In this document: one piece after another, positions 1 to 10,100 of the stretch
Numbering within the stretch: position 1 is the stretch's first letter
Layout: each line of letters opens with the position of its first letter
Assembly (NCBI GenBank): GCA_964353015.1
Contig: CAYGUA010000025.1
Coordinates: 22,687 to 86,686, forward strand
DNA from: JAMZMI01 sp964353015
GTDB lineage: Bacteria > Bacteroidota > Bacteroidia > Cytophagales > Cyclobacteriaceae
Reading direction: 5' to 3'
Length of the DNA: 64,000 nucleotides
The notes under the pieces: generated by a model
The model's database searches: none
What the model was told of the DNA's origin: nothing
What the model saw: only the letters and a program-made list of their open reading frames with translations
Program-made: the position numbers and the translations under genes

Positions 1-670
1 TTGCTCCAGGACACAATTGATTTCTAAATCGCTCTGCAATTTCAGCTGCACTATTTCTTTCTGTATCCCAATCAAGTGTGGACAATGACCACAACACAGT
101 TGAGATGCCTTGTTTATTTAGAAATTTTATCTGTTCGGATGAAGTTGCCCCATAGGGTGGTCTAAATAGATTGACTGTTAGCTGAAACAAAGAATCATAT
201 AAAAGCAATGTTGGCATTACCTGTTCACTCCAAAGTTTGGTTGTATCAAATTCATACATATTTGGATGGTCCCAGCTGTGGTTCCCAAATTCATGCCCTT
301 CATTCATTGCATGTCTTACGAGAGATTGATGCTTGGACAGGTTTTTTCCTTGCCAGAAAAACGTGGCTTTGATGTCTTTCTTTTTCAATACACCCAAAAC
401 TCGCTCGGTGACTTCTGATGGTCCATCATCGAAGGTTAAAGCAACTGATCTAACTGTCTCCGAACCACTTAAAAAGCAACATTGCGAAAACTCAGAAGCT
501 AGGGCAGTAAAATGATCAGGAATTGTACTCAAATCGTTGCATTGACCTGAGGTGTTCAAAAATCCCGCAAATATTAATATAGGAATCAGTAATCCTTTTG
601 CCAATAATCTTACGTGGTTGATCTCTTGACGCAGATTCCTTTGATAGATATTTTGAAAAGGAATCGGCAT
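1..670 (-). CDS. NodB-type polysaccharide deacetylase (C-terminus beyond window)
   Basis: Reading the minus strand from the ATG at 670-668 gives about 223 codons that run off the left edge, so the 3' end is missing. An N-terminal hydrophobic stretch near residues 24-38 suggests a signal peptide or anchor. NodB-fold motifs are in order: TFDDGP (motif 1, the two Asp), NHSWDHP (motif 2, metal-binding H..xxH), RPPYG (motif 3), and a late LDWDT segment. Family members remove N- or O-acetyl groups from polysaccharides. Its start overlaps the stop of the upstream GH53 gene as TAATG, so translation is probably coupled and the enzyme belongs to the galactan locus. It may strip acetyl groups from pectic or other glycans; the substrate is inferred only from context. 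Confidence 0.85.
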   Translation of the reverse strand, partial: MPIPFQNIYQRNLRQEINHVRLLAKGLLIPILIFAGFLNTSGQCNDLSTIPDHFTALASEFSQCCFLSGSETVRSVALTFDDGPSEVTERVLGVLKKKDIKATFFWQGKNLSKHQSLVRHAMNEGHEFGNHSWDHPNMYEFDTTKLWSEQVMPTLLLYDSLFQLTVNLFRPPYGATSSEQIKFLNKQGISTVLWSLSTLDWDTERNSAAEIAERFRNQLCPGA

Positions 671-2391
671 TATCTTTTAACAAATTTCAATGTCTGATAT
701 CCTTCGGAAGTCATAAGCTTTATAAGATAAATGCCTGCTGGCAAATGGCTCACGGCGTACTCAGTATCACCCATTGAATCCACAAAAAACTCCTTGCCAC
801 TAGTATCAAATAATAGTGGTTTTATGTCATCTCCAATCCCTTGTATGGTGATGCTATTGTTTGCTATCGTTGGGTAAATGAAAATTGAAGAACTGCTAGC
901 ATTTAAACTTAAGGTTATTTCATTGGGAATTTGATCACATCTACCCCATGAAAAATGAAAAATAGCTGCCTCGCCTTTGATCCGATATTCTCTATGGGTA
1001 TTCCACATTTTGGCACATAGATCTGGAACTGGCTCTCTGTTTGCATTGCTCCAAACCTCCTTGTTGTAAAAAATATATGCTCCTGTCGTTCTTCCAGGAA
1101 TGGTTGTTTCTAACTCATAAAGATTATTTTCTGTTAAGTTCATTCGCATAAACGACCATGAAGTCCCTGTGAAATCACCTGTAACATAAACACCATTCTC
1201 GGTATCAATTGATGTCATATCAACCACGAACTTGACCTGCTGATCATTTAATGCTGATGGCTTGAGTTCATAATCATATGACAGGAAATCAGCCCCTACA
1301 TGTATTTTTCCTTCAAAGTCAAACAATGTTGCATTGTCCCAATGTGATCCTACACCCCAGTAACTCTGACATGAAGTAGAAATCCACGCTGGTTCCCAGT
1401 AAACCACACCCAAACCACCATTTTCCTTCACAAGCCACGTCAGCTCTATCAAAAAATCTCTTTGAATCTCTTCAGAAAATGTATTGGAATAAGTAAAAAG
1501 TCTACTGTCATAGCCCAACACATTGTTAGCATTGTCACCACTGTTATTGGTTGTCCATGGGTATCCTGTTTCAACGATCATAACATCCTTATTATGAGCC
1601 GTTTTCAGATTGCTGATATATTCTCCTACCTCTCTTACCCCTAGGTCATGCCACTGCGGATAGTATGAAAGCCCGATAATATCAAAATCAATTAGCCCAT
1701 TACCAACGGCTGATGAGAACCAACTCACCGCATCAATTGGATTAGCGATGTGAACAATTGTTTTCATATTCTCATCTAGAGCAGTGTTAAGGTCATTGAC
1801 AGCATCAATTCCTCTCTGCAAAAGGCTCACCTGTCTTCCCCAGTTCACCGGGTACAGACCAGGACTACCTGAGTCTATCGCTGCACCATTCCTCGGCATC
1901 AAAATATTCCCATTTGTTTCGTTCCCGATTTGAACAAATTCAGGTAGAAGATCTAATGCATCCAGTTCCAGCAAAACCTTTTCTGTATAGTTGTAAACTG
2001 AGTCGCCCAATACTTTATCATCGGTCACAGCTTCCCATGCAGATGGCCTCCACTGTCTGCCTGGATCTGTCCAAAAGTCTGAGTAGTGGAAATCAAGCAT
2101 TACAGACATGCCAGCAGACTTAGCTCTGGCAATCGAGATTTTGACATCATCGAGGTTACTATAATCTGTCCATTCAGGATTGTGCCATAATCTAAGTCTC
2201 ACGATATTGGCCCCTTCATTCTGAAAAAGATCATAGACATCAGTATTCACTTCTGCCCGATCATAATATTTGGCACCACATTTTTCAAGCTCATTGACAT
2301 AAGAGAGATCTACTCCTTTATAAAAATTTTGAGCATTCAGTCCGAAAAAAACAACTTGAAGTAAGAGATAGGATTGAAGTTTAGTAACCAT
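670..2391 (-). CDS. GH53 endo-beta-1,4-galactanase with C-terminal T9SS sorting domain
   Basis: The protein has 573 residues: a signal peptide (about 1-20), a GH53 barrel (about 22-375), a beta-sandwich of starch-binding/E-set appearance (about 380-490), and a C-terminal domain of about 75 residues ending in LKFVKR. That tail matches the type A sorting signal of the type IX secretion system. The GH-A clan catalytic pair is visible: acid/base E158 in QIGNETN and nucleophile E274 in MIVETGYPW. GH53 enzymes cut beta-1,4-galactan side chains of type I arabinogalactan and pectin. The start codon overlaps the end of susD by 11 nt and the stop overlaps the deacetylase start by one base. The enzyme is probably exported through T9SS, to the surface or the medium, next to the SusCD complex. 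Confidence 0.93.
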   Translation of the reverse strand: MVTKLQSYLLLQVVFFGLNAQNFYKGVDLSYVNELEKCGAKYYDRAEVNTDVYDLFQNEGANIVRLRLWHNPEWTDYSNLDDVKISIARAKSAGMSVMLDFHYSDFWTDPGRQWRPSAWEAVTDDKVLGDSVYNYTEKVLLELDALDLLPEFVQIGNETNGNILMPRNGAAIDSGSPGLYPVNWGRQVSLLQRGIDAVNDLNTALDENMKTIVHIANPIDAVSWFSSAVGNGLIDFDIIGLSYYPQWHDLGVREVGEYISNLKTAHNKDVMIVETGYPWTTNNSGDNANNVLGYDSRLFTYSNTFSEEIQRDFLIELTWLVKENGGLGVVYWEPAWISTSCQSYWGVGSHWDNATLFDFEGKIHVGADFLSYDYELKPSALNDQQVKFVVDMTSIDTENGVYVTGDFTGTSWSFMRMNLTENNLYELETTIPGRTTGAYIFYNKEVWSNANREPVPDLCAKMWNTHREYRIKGEAAIFHFSWGRCDQIPNEITLSLNASSSSIFIYPTIANNSITIQGIGDDIKPLLFDTSGKEFFVDSMGDTEYAVSHLPAGIYLIKLMTSEGYQTLKFVKR

Positions 2392-3865
2392 TCTGTTTCA
2401 AGTTGGGGTTCCTATCAATTTCCTCCTGTGGAATCGGATATAGCACGTGGAATGATTGGGCATTGGTTATTCCTCTATCAAGCGCTTGCTGAATATATTT
2501 ACCATGACGAAGTAAATCGTCTCTTCTATAATTTTCTGCATATAGCTCCCAGCTCCTTTCATCTAAAATATGATCTCTCAAAGATTCTGTGGTTGAAAAA
2601 TCAGCAAACTGAAGCCTTTTAGATATGTCATTGTTAAAGGCTCTGTCTCTGAGGACATTGATCAGATCAATAGATTCCTGGTTTGGCCCATTTTCCTCGT
2701 TTAAAGCTTCCGCCAAGGTTAAGTAAATCTCACCCAGTCGGTGTAACACAATATCATTTCCAGACCATGGGCCTACACGATTTAAGTCTGGTTCGTATTT
2801 AATTATCATCGCTCCATCAGCTATGGTTTTCGCTGCTCCTGTAACGCTTATATAATCCTTTATTAGAAATGTCTTTCGTAAATCGTTTGGATCAAAAGAA
2901 TCGTAAAACTCATTTCTGGCCAGATGCCCACCCCAACTACCAGTCACATAATCAGACTCTGAAGTATGGGCGATCATGGTATTGCCAATGCCTGGTTGAG
3001 CTATGCTTGGAATGGAGAGTATTATCTCTGGATTATTCTCATTATTTACACTGAATATATCTGTATATTCTGGAGACAGACTATAACCTAACTTCAATAC
3101 CTCTCGTGCTGCAGCTATCGCCGCACCCCAGTTTTTTTGATTCAACTGAAATCTGGCCAACTGCGCATATGCTGCACCCTTTGTGAATCTTCCATAATCC
3201 GAAGCAGCATAGCTTTCAGGCAGCAAGCTGGCAGCTGTAGTAAAGTCGTCTATCACCAACTGGGCAATTTCAGAAGGTGGCGCTTGCTCTGGTAAGTTGA
3301 GTGGATCGCTTTGGGGTTTGGTGATTTTAGGAATATTGCCGTACAAGCTAAGAGCGGTGCTGTAAAACAATGCCCGACCAAAAAGTGCCTCACCGACCAC
3401 TCTATCTCGTATATCTTCACTGATTTTTTCGTTTCCTTCTACATTTGCAAGCACATTGTTGGCAATGAAAATACCTTCAAAGAGATCACCAAAAACAGAA
3501 CCAAAATTCCCATAACTGGAGGGAGTCAATGTGAAATTGGTAAAAACGTTAAACCCAGACCACTTGACATAAAGCTCATCCGTCTGCACTTGCTGATAGT
3601 TGAATATAGAAGCTTCACCATATCCAAATCCACCCCAGCCCTCTTGCTGGCCAGACTGACCAGTGACAGTGCCATCTGCACGCAGTTTCGCATAAATGGC
3701 ATTCACAGCTGTAACCGCATCTGAATCAGTTTGATAAAAATTGTTGGATGCAATATCCACGAATACATCTTCTTCCAAAGCATCCTTACATTGTGTAAGC
3801 AACACAGCACTTAGAAGGAATGCAATTCCCACAATTTGATTGATTCTCTTATTAATGTTCTTCAT
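2381..3865 (-). CDS. susD: SusD/RagB-family outer-membrane glycan-binding lipoprotein
   Basis: This 494-residue protein has a lipoprotein signal peptide with the lipobox LLTQC (C26) followed by acidic residues, as expected for a surface lipoprotein. The C-terminal RDRAFNND...LRDHILDERSWELYAENYRRDDLLRHGK region is the usual SusD signature. TPR-like helices lie in the N-terminal two thirds. SusD proteins cap the SusC barrel and bind the imported oligosaccharide, here probably galacto-oligosaccharide because the next gene is a GH53 galactanase. It starts 12 nt after the susC stop and overlaps the GH53 start, so these genes form one operon. The ligand is inferred from context. Confidence 0.95.
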   Translation of the reverse strand: MKNINKRINQIVGIAFLLSAVLLTQCKDALEEDVFVDIASNNFYQTDSDAVTAVNAIYAKLRADGTVTGQSGQQEGWGGFGYGEASIFNYQQVQTDELYVKWSGFNVFTNFTLTPSSYGNFGSVFGDLFEGIFIANNVLANVEGNEKISEDIRDRVVGEALFGRALFYSTALSLYGNIPKITKPQSDPLNLPEQAPPSEIAQLVIDDFTTAASLLPESYAASDYGRFTKGAAYAQLARFQLNQKNWGAAIAAAREVLKLGYSLSPEYTDIFSVNNENNPEIILSIPSIAQPGIGNTMIAHTSESDYVTGSWGGHLARNEFYDSFDPNDLRKTFLIKDYISVTGAAKTIADGAMIIKYEPDLNRVGPWSGNDIVLHRLGEIYLTLAEALNEENGPNQESIDLINVLRDRAFNNDISKRLQFADFSTTESLRDHILDERSWELYAENYRRDDLLRHGKYIQQALDRGITNAQSFHVLYPIPQEEIDRNPNLKQNGY

Positions 3866-3877
3866 TTTATATGTCGG

Positions 3878-6800
3878 TTAAAATGTAGCGCTTAGACCTA
3901 AAGTATATGTTTTGGCATTCGGATATTGTCGGAATTCATCCGTTTCCGGATCCGTTCCTTTGAAAGGTGTAATCGTGATCAAATTCTGTATATCGGCATA
4001 TACCCGTAAGTTGGATACCTTCTTAATATCTGAAAATGTATAGCCAAGGGTAATATTACGCATTCTCAAAAATGACGCGTCTTCTACATACACACTATTA
4101 TTTGCAAAACCGCCGAGAATTCCGTCAGCACCAGGTACAGTGCCTGAAGGATTTTCTGGTGTCCAGCGATTAAGCACTGCTCTTGATTTATTAAACCCTT
4201 CGGTGATGTCATCAACATCCTCGAGATAGGCTCTTGTGTAGTTCATTTTTTTGCGACCAACAGATCCTTGAAAAAAGAAATTGAGATCGAAGTTTTTGTA
4301 ATTAAATGTGTTGTTTACGCCGAATGTGAATTTAGGATCGTAGTTACCAAGTAGTACTCTATCCTCTGGAGTTATAGCTCCATCCTTATTTACATCTTCA
4401 TATTTGAAGGTTCCTGGTGATGCAATTGCAACGGCTGATTGATCCGGACTATCATTGATCTCAGCCTGATTTTGGAAGAAGCCCAAGACCCGATAACCAT
4501 AAATTCCACCTAAAGGACCATTCTCAACAGCAATTTGCTTTCCTTCAGGATAAAAACCTGCGCGATCTTTCCATTGATTCTTATTTAAACCATAATTCAA
4601 AGAGGAAGTCCATTCAAATTCACCAACCATATTTTTTGATGTCAATGAAAATTCAATCCCACGATTTCTAATACTACCAGCATTTACCGTCACTGCATCA
4701 AAACCTGCAGTTCCTGGCAATTGAAAGTCTAAGAGAACATCAGTAGTTACCTTTGCATATACATCCAATGATCCAAATATTCTGCTGTCCAATACCGCAA
4801 AATCGACACCCAAATTGAGCTGTGTAGTCGTTTCCCATTTCAAATCCGGATTGTCTGGTCGGAGTGCGGCAAGTCCTTGAATAGGAACTCCCCCAATGAC
4901 AGTCCTTCTGGTGACATTGTAGAGAGATTGCGAACGTTTGTTTCCTATCTCCTGATTTCCGATTTGACCATAACTTGCTCTTAATTTCAATTCCTCAATG
5001 AATGAAGAATTGAAAAAGCTTTCATTATGAATTTTCCAGGCCACTGCTCCCGATGGGAAATAACCCCACTTATTATTTGGACCAAATTTCGTAGAACCAT
5101 CAGCTCTAAAACTGAATGTAAAGAGAAAGCGATCATTATAAGAATAGTTTACTCTTGCCAAATATGAAAGCAATCTTGACCGCTCTTTCCAAGGAACTGT
5201 ACTAAGCGTATCTGCATTTTGAATCTTAGAAAAATCAGTGGTTTGATCCGCAAAATTGACGAAAAAACTTGATGTGCCTTCCATATCAAACTGTTGGAAA
5301 GTGGAACCTCCCAATATGGTTAATCGACTATTATTTTTTAACTCTTTATCATATGTTAGGGTGAATTCTGACAATGTACTCCAACTATCCGTCTTGCCTA
5401 CCTCGCCCTCACCATTTGCCTGCTCACCTCGAATCACTGAAAGTGGTACCAGGGCTTCACGCTCGGAATGTGATTGATCACGACCAAAATTGATTTTGGC
5501 TTTCAACCCCGAGGCAATTTCATATTGCACAAAAGCCGTCCCCAGTATTCTATTGGTATTGATCTGGTCGTCGATATCCAATAAAGAGACAGGGTTTGGT
5601 ATCAAAGTTCTTACTGGATGCACTGAAAAATCTCCATTTGCATCTCGAACAGGAAGAAGAGGCGACCAATTTCTTGTATTGTCGAAAAGCCCTCCGAACT
5701 CTGCCCCACCAGAATTAGCTCCAAATGGCACTTGCCTGTCATTTGTTCTGGAAAAAAGTACGCTTACTCCTGTATTGAGTTTGCCTTTGCTGTAGTCAAC
5801 ATTTGTTCTTCCTCCAATTCTTTCTAATGCCGATACATCCGCTATCCCTTTATGCTGATAGTAATTTGCTGAAGCGTAATATCTCAAGTTTTTGATGCTC
5901 CCATTTGCACCTATTTGCTGCTGATGGATGGTACCAATTCTGGTAATTTCATCAATCCAGTTCGTACCTTCGCCAGCTTTATTGATTTGAGCAGACGAAT
6001 AAATTGGGTCTCCCGACGGGTTTTTGTTTAGAAAAACCTCATTAGAAACCTGGGCGAACTCGCTAGCATTCAACATTTCATAATCTCGATCCAATTGCTG
6101 AATGCTGAATGAAGAACTGTAATCCATCACCAGCTTTTTTGATGCACCGCGCTTAGTGGTAATTAACACCACACCATTGGCACCTCTGGCACCATATATT
6201 GCCGTGGCAGAGGCATCTTTTAATATTTCTATAGATACAATATCCTGTGGATTGATCCCATTCAGCGGGTTTCTCGGAGGTGAAGATCGGTGGCGTGAGG
6301 ACGAGCCTGGTTGCACATTATCGCTAGAAACCGGAAATCCATCGATTACATAAAGAGGACCATTTGCACCGAGTACGGAAGAAGCACCTCTTATCTTCAC
6401 ATCAAAACCTCCTCCAGGCTGAGCACTGGTCTGAGTGAGCACCACTCCCGGGGCTGTGCTCTGAAGTAAATTACTCACAGACACCACGGGTCCGGGGTTC
6501 ATATCTGCTTTTCTAATAGAAGCCACTGAACCTGTGATATCACTTTTTTTCTGGGTACCATATCCTACCACAATTACTTCATCCAGGGCCTTCATGTCGA
6601 GATCAAGTAGCACCTCAATTAAGTTTGAAGTACCTACTGCCATTTCCTTCCTTATAAATCCCACATAGGTAATAACCAGTATATCACCCTCAGCCGCTGC
6701 AAGGGAGAACATTCCGTCAATGTCCGTAATGGTTCCGTTTGTAGATCCTTTAACCATGACCGTAGCACCAGGTAATCCTTGACTGTCTTCTGATGAGACC

Positions 6801-6904
6801 ACTTTACCTTCGATTTGGGTTTGTCCAAATGTGACCAATGTGTAAAGCATTAAAAATGAAAACAGGGTAATTCTAGTCCACCCTTTAAAAATTCTTTGTA
6901 GCAT
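3878..6904 (-). CDS. susC: SusC/RagA-family TonB-dependent outer-membrane transporter
   Basis: The protein has 1008 residues, normal for the family. It has a signal peptide (about 1-27), a CarboxypepD_reg-like beta-sandwich (about 30-110), the SusC-specific DEVIVVGYGTQKK segment with TonB-box character (about 113-125), a plug with the IRGASS and YVIDGFPV motifs, and then a long beta-barrel ending in TYTLGLSATF with the expected aromatic C-terminal residue. It would import oligosaccharides across the outer membrane together with the SusD protein 12 nt downstream, powered by TonB-ExbBD. A 30-codon membrane ORF ends 12 nt upstream of its start, so the first gene of the transcript is probably that peptide. 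Confidence 0.96.
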   Translation of the reverse strand: MLQRIFKGWTRITLFSFLMLYTLVTFGQTQIEGKVVSSEDSQGLPGATVMVKGSTNGTITDIDGMFSLAAAEGDILVITYVGFIRKEMAVGTSNLIEVLLDLDMKALDEVIVVGYGTQKKSDITGSVASIRKADMNPGPVVSVSNLLQSTAPGVVLTQTSAQPGGGFDVKIRGASSVLGANGPLYVIDGFPVSSDNVQPGSSSRHRSSPPRNPLNGINPQDIVSIEILKDASATAIYGARGANGVVLITTKRGASKKLVMDYSSSFSIQQLDRDYEMLNASEFAQVSNEVFLNKNPSGDPIYSSAQINKAGEGTNWIDEITRIGTIHQQQIGANGSIKNLRYYASANYYQHKGIADVSALERIGGRTNVDYSKGKLNTGVSVLFSRTNDRQVPFGANSGGAEFGGLFDNTRNWSPLLPVRDANGDFSVHPVRTLIPNPVSLLDIDDQINTNRILGTAFVQYEIASGLKAKINFGRDQSHSEREALVPLSVIRGEQANGEGEVGKTDSWSTLSEFTLTYDKELKNNSRLTILGGSTFQQFDMEGTSSFFVNFADQTTDFSKIQNADTLSTVPWKERSRLLSYLARVNYSYNDRFLFTFSFRADGSTKFGPNNKWGYFPSGAVAWKIHNESFFNSSFIEELKLRASYGQIGNQEIGNKRSQSLYNVTRRTVIGGVPIQGLAALRPDNPDLKWETTTQLNLGVDFAVLDSRIFGSLDVYAKVTTDVLLDFQLPGTAGFDAVTVNAGSIRNRGIEFSLTSKNMVGEFEWTSSLNYGLNKNQWKDRAGFYPEGKQIAVENGPLGGIYGYRVLGFFQNQAEINDSPDQSAVAIASPGTFKYEDVNKDGAITPEDRVLLGNYDPKFTFGVNNTFNYKNFDLNFFFQGSVGRKKMNYTRAYLEDVDDITEGFNKSRAVLNRWTPENPSGTVPGADGILGGFANNSVYVEDASFLRMRNITLGYTFSDIKKVSNLRVYADIQNLITITPFKGTDPETDEFRQYPNAKTYTLGLSATF

Positions 6905-6916
6905 CCACCTTATATT

Positions 6917-7009
6917 TTAGAAAATATTCAACAGGTTGAAAAGCAGAAATGTGAACAGACAAAATAGTCCTAATACAGTCAGGCCAATCTTTAAAACACT
7001 TCTTTTCAT
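6917..7009 (-). CDS. 30-residue single-pass membrane peptide upstream of susC
   Basis: A short minus-strand ORF runs from ATG at 7009-7007 to TAA at 6919-6917. It begins MKRSVLKIG and continues as one almost uninterrupted hydrophobic helix ending LLNIF. The positively charged N-terminus followed by about 22 apolar residues is typical of small bacterial single-span membrane proteins. The stop lies 12 nt before the susC start, the same spacing as susC-susD, and A-rich sequence precedes the ATG. No homologue is recognised. It could be a leader peptide acting on susC translation, or a small inner-membrane partner of the locus. Coding status is inferred from composition and spacing only. Confidence 0.5.
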   Translation of the reverse strand: MKRSVLKIGLTVLGLFCLFTFLLFNLLNIF

Positions 7010-7113
7010 TTTCAACTGATTTTATTCCAAAAGTCCTCAGTATGTACAACTTTGAGGTCGAGAAAATCAGCAATCACAGGGGGGATTTTCAGACGAATAG
7101 CTTCTCGAAACGT

Positions 7114-10100
7114 TTATTCTGGATTTCTTGCGAATTCGCTTGGTGACACCCCAAATTTCTTTTTGAAAATTTGACTGAAATACTTTTTATCAGAAAACCC
7201 AACTTTATAACAGGTCTCAGCCACGGTGAATTTATATTTCCCCAGAATATCGGCAGCCTGCTGCAGCCTATAGTCTCTGATGAATTCGACAAGATTGTAT
7301 CCGGTAAGCGCTTTTATTTTTTTATAAACTACTGAGTGACTCATGCCCATTTCTGCGGCAATGACCTCAGCATTCAATTCCGAATTATCCAAATTGCTTT
7401 GAATCACTTTTACCAAATCTTTCAAGAAACGTTCATCCGGTGTGGTCAGATTTAAATCACTCGGTCTGGTTGCCAACTCATTTCTAATTTGATTGGTAAG
7501 AATCAAACGAGATTTGAGCATGTTTTCAATACGAGATATCAAAATAGCCGAATCGAATGGTTTGGTAATGTAATCATCAGCACCTGTCTCAAATCCCTCT
7601 TTCTTGAATAGCGTACCAGTTCGCGCAGTAAGAAGGATGATCGGGATGTGACTGGTAGTAGAAGATTGTTTCAATTTCCGGGTCAGGGTTATACCATCCA
7701 TCTCAGGCATCATTACATCAGAGACTATCAGATCAGGCAATTTATCATGGATCAGCTCATATGCTTCCAACCCGTTAGTGGCTTCAGTCACTTCAAATCT
7801 GGAAGAAAGAATATTCTTTAAGAAATTTCTTATGTCGAGATTGTCTTCGACAATCATAATTTCAGCGTCGTACTTTTTAAAAGACTCTTCTTCAGGTTCA
7901 GGATTTTTCGAAGCGGTATAACCAGCGATCGCGTTGCTGTTTTGAAATTTTGGGATGAAGTCCTGCTGCTCAAAGTGATCAGACCCAGACCGAAGTTTAA
8001 CTATAAAACTACTTCCGCTACTTATATCACTCTCCACAGACACCTCGCCGTGATGAAGATTAGTGATATCCTGCACAATTGAAAGCCCAATACCAAAGCC
8101 GTTTCTATTGGTTTCTGGATCGTTTTCATTTTGATAAAACCGCTTGAATACGTTTTCAATCTCCTCAGGGGGAATTCCATGACCAGTATCTTTTACAATA
8201 GCCTCAACAAATCCTTCATTTTGGTTGATAATAAACTCAATACTCCCCCCAGAAGGCGTATTCTTAAAAGCATTGGAGATCAGGTTAAAGAAAACTTTTT
8301 CGAGTTGATCCCGGTCATACCACACCAATATCTCTTCCAATTCGGATTTAAAATGATAATCAATGCCATTTGCATCCGCTTTGTTGAGAAATGACAAGAA
8401 TATCTCTTTACAAAAAACAACGAAATTGCCCTGCGCTACTTTTAGCTTTATTCCTCCTTCATCCAATTTTCTGAAATCCAATAATTCGTTGACAAGTTGG
8501 ATCAAGTGATTGCCATTATTTCGAAGATTGTTTATCGAATTGCTCAGACTTTTGGAAGCGCCAGCCTTAACAGCCATTTGCTCAATTTCACCGATAATTA
8601 GCGTAAGTGGCGTCCTGATTTCGTGAGAAACGTTCACGAAAAAACGCTGTTTGATATTGCTTATCTCGAATTCTTTTTCTCTGCCAATTTTTTCAATCAT
8701 GAGTTGATTCTTGACCCTTTCGAGACTAATAGAAAACCTTCGGAAAGCGTAGAGAAGCCCTAAAAAAACCAAAGCAAAAATCGAATAGGCCCACCATGTT
8801 TTCCACCACGGATTGAGAATTCTAAAGCGGAAATTTTCCTCAAATAGCGAAGTAGAATTCCTAACCTTAAATTCGTAATTCCCAGGTTTCAAATCAGCAA
8901 AGGTCATCGCCCGCTCGCGACCAACACTGATCCATTCAGGGTTAATTGGATCTAGCAGGATTTCATAAGTCTCTTCTCGTGAGCTAGGGTATGTAGGAGT
9001 GGCATATCTGAAAGTAATCAGGTTTTGGTCATAACTCAATTCGAGCAATTCATGGCCAGTGAGTGAAGCTACATCCTCATTAATCGAGCGGTTGAGAATT
9101 TTCACCTCCAGCAGCTCGACTTCTTTAGATATATGAATGTCAATATCTTCTGGTTTGAAGGAAATAACTCCATCAGTGCCTCCAAAATACAATCTACCTG
9201 AATCATCGGAGCTGGCTGCATTGATGTGAAATTGCTGTGGCGGCACAGGTAGCTCCTGAATTTTTTCATGATCTGATATTTTGATGATGCGCTCGCTAGT
9301 AGATAACCAGATATCATCATTATCTGATGAAGACAGTATTGAAAAAATGTTTGAGTTATTTGAAAGCTTGTCACTTAAAATTGGCTTGGCGGATGAATAT
9401 GGTGGTTCGGAAAAATGAAGGCCTTCACCCCAAGTGCCTAACCATATTCCCGACTTACTTGATCCTATGGACACCACATTTTTAATATGAGATAAAATTG
9501 GCTGAATGTTATGGTCTGAAGTTCTATAAATAAATATGCCCTGCCCAAATGTGCCTACCAGAATTTCATCCTCGCTAATTCGTTTCAGAACTACAACATC
9601 TACCGGCTGATCATTTCTTGTTCCGGTTTTTTTAATCAATCCAGTCTTTTCGTCATATAAATTCAGTCCTCCTCCCCAGGTTGCTATTAAAAATTGACTC
9701 TCGCTTATTTTCTCTACATCCCGAACATCATCATGACTCAATCCTGACGCGGAGGTAATGTGTTTCACTTCACCGTTTTTCTTATTTTCGACGATAAACA
9801 AACCAGACTGAAATGTGCCGATCCAATACTTGTCATTGAATTTGTCTATAAACTGAACATATGCGTCTGACGGAATCAATTTTGAAAAATCTCTTTTGAG
9901 ATTACCCGATTCTTCTATGGACAGTCCCAAGCCATCTGTTCCAAGCCAAAGTGTGTTATCATCAATGAAAATATTCAAAACACCAGACTCTTCTGATCCT
10001 TTGAAATCGCTATAAATAAACTGAAGATTCTCAAGCCTCCGATCTATGACGCTGATTCCATCCCAAGCAGTTCCAAACCATAAATTACCATCTCTGTCCT

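Noticed and set aside
6885..7073. 62-codon minus-strand ORF overlapping the susC start
   Set aside because: It overlaps both the susC start and the 30-residue membrane ORF in another frame and lacks protein-like composition.
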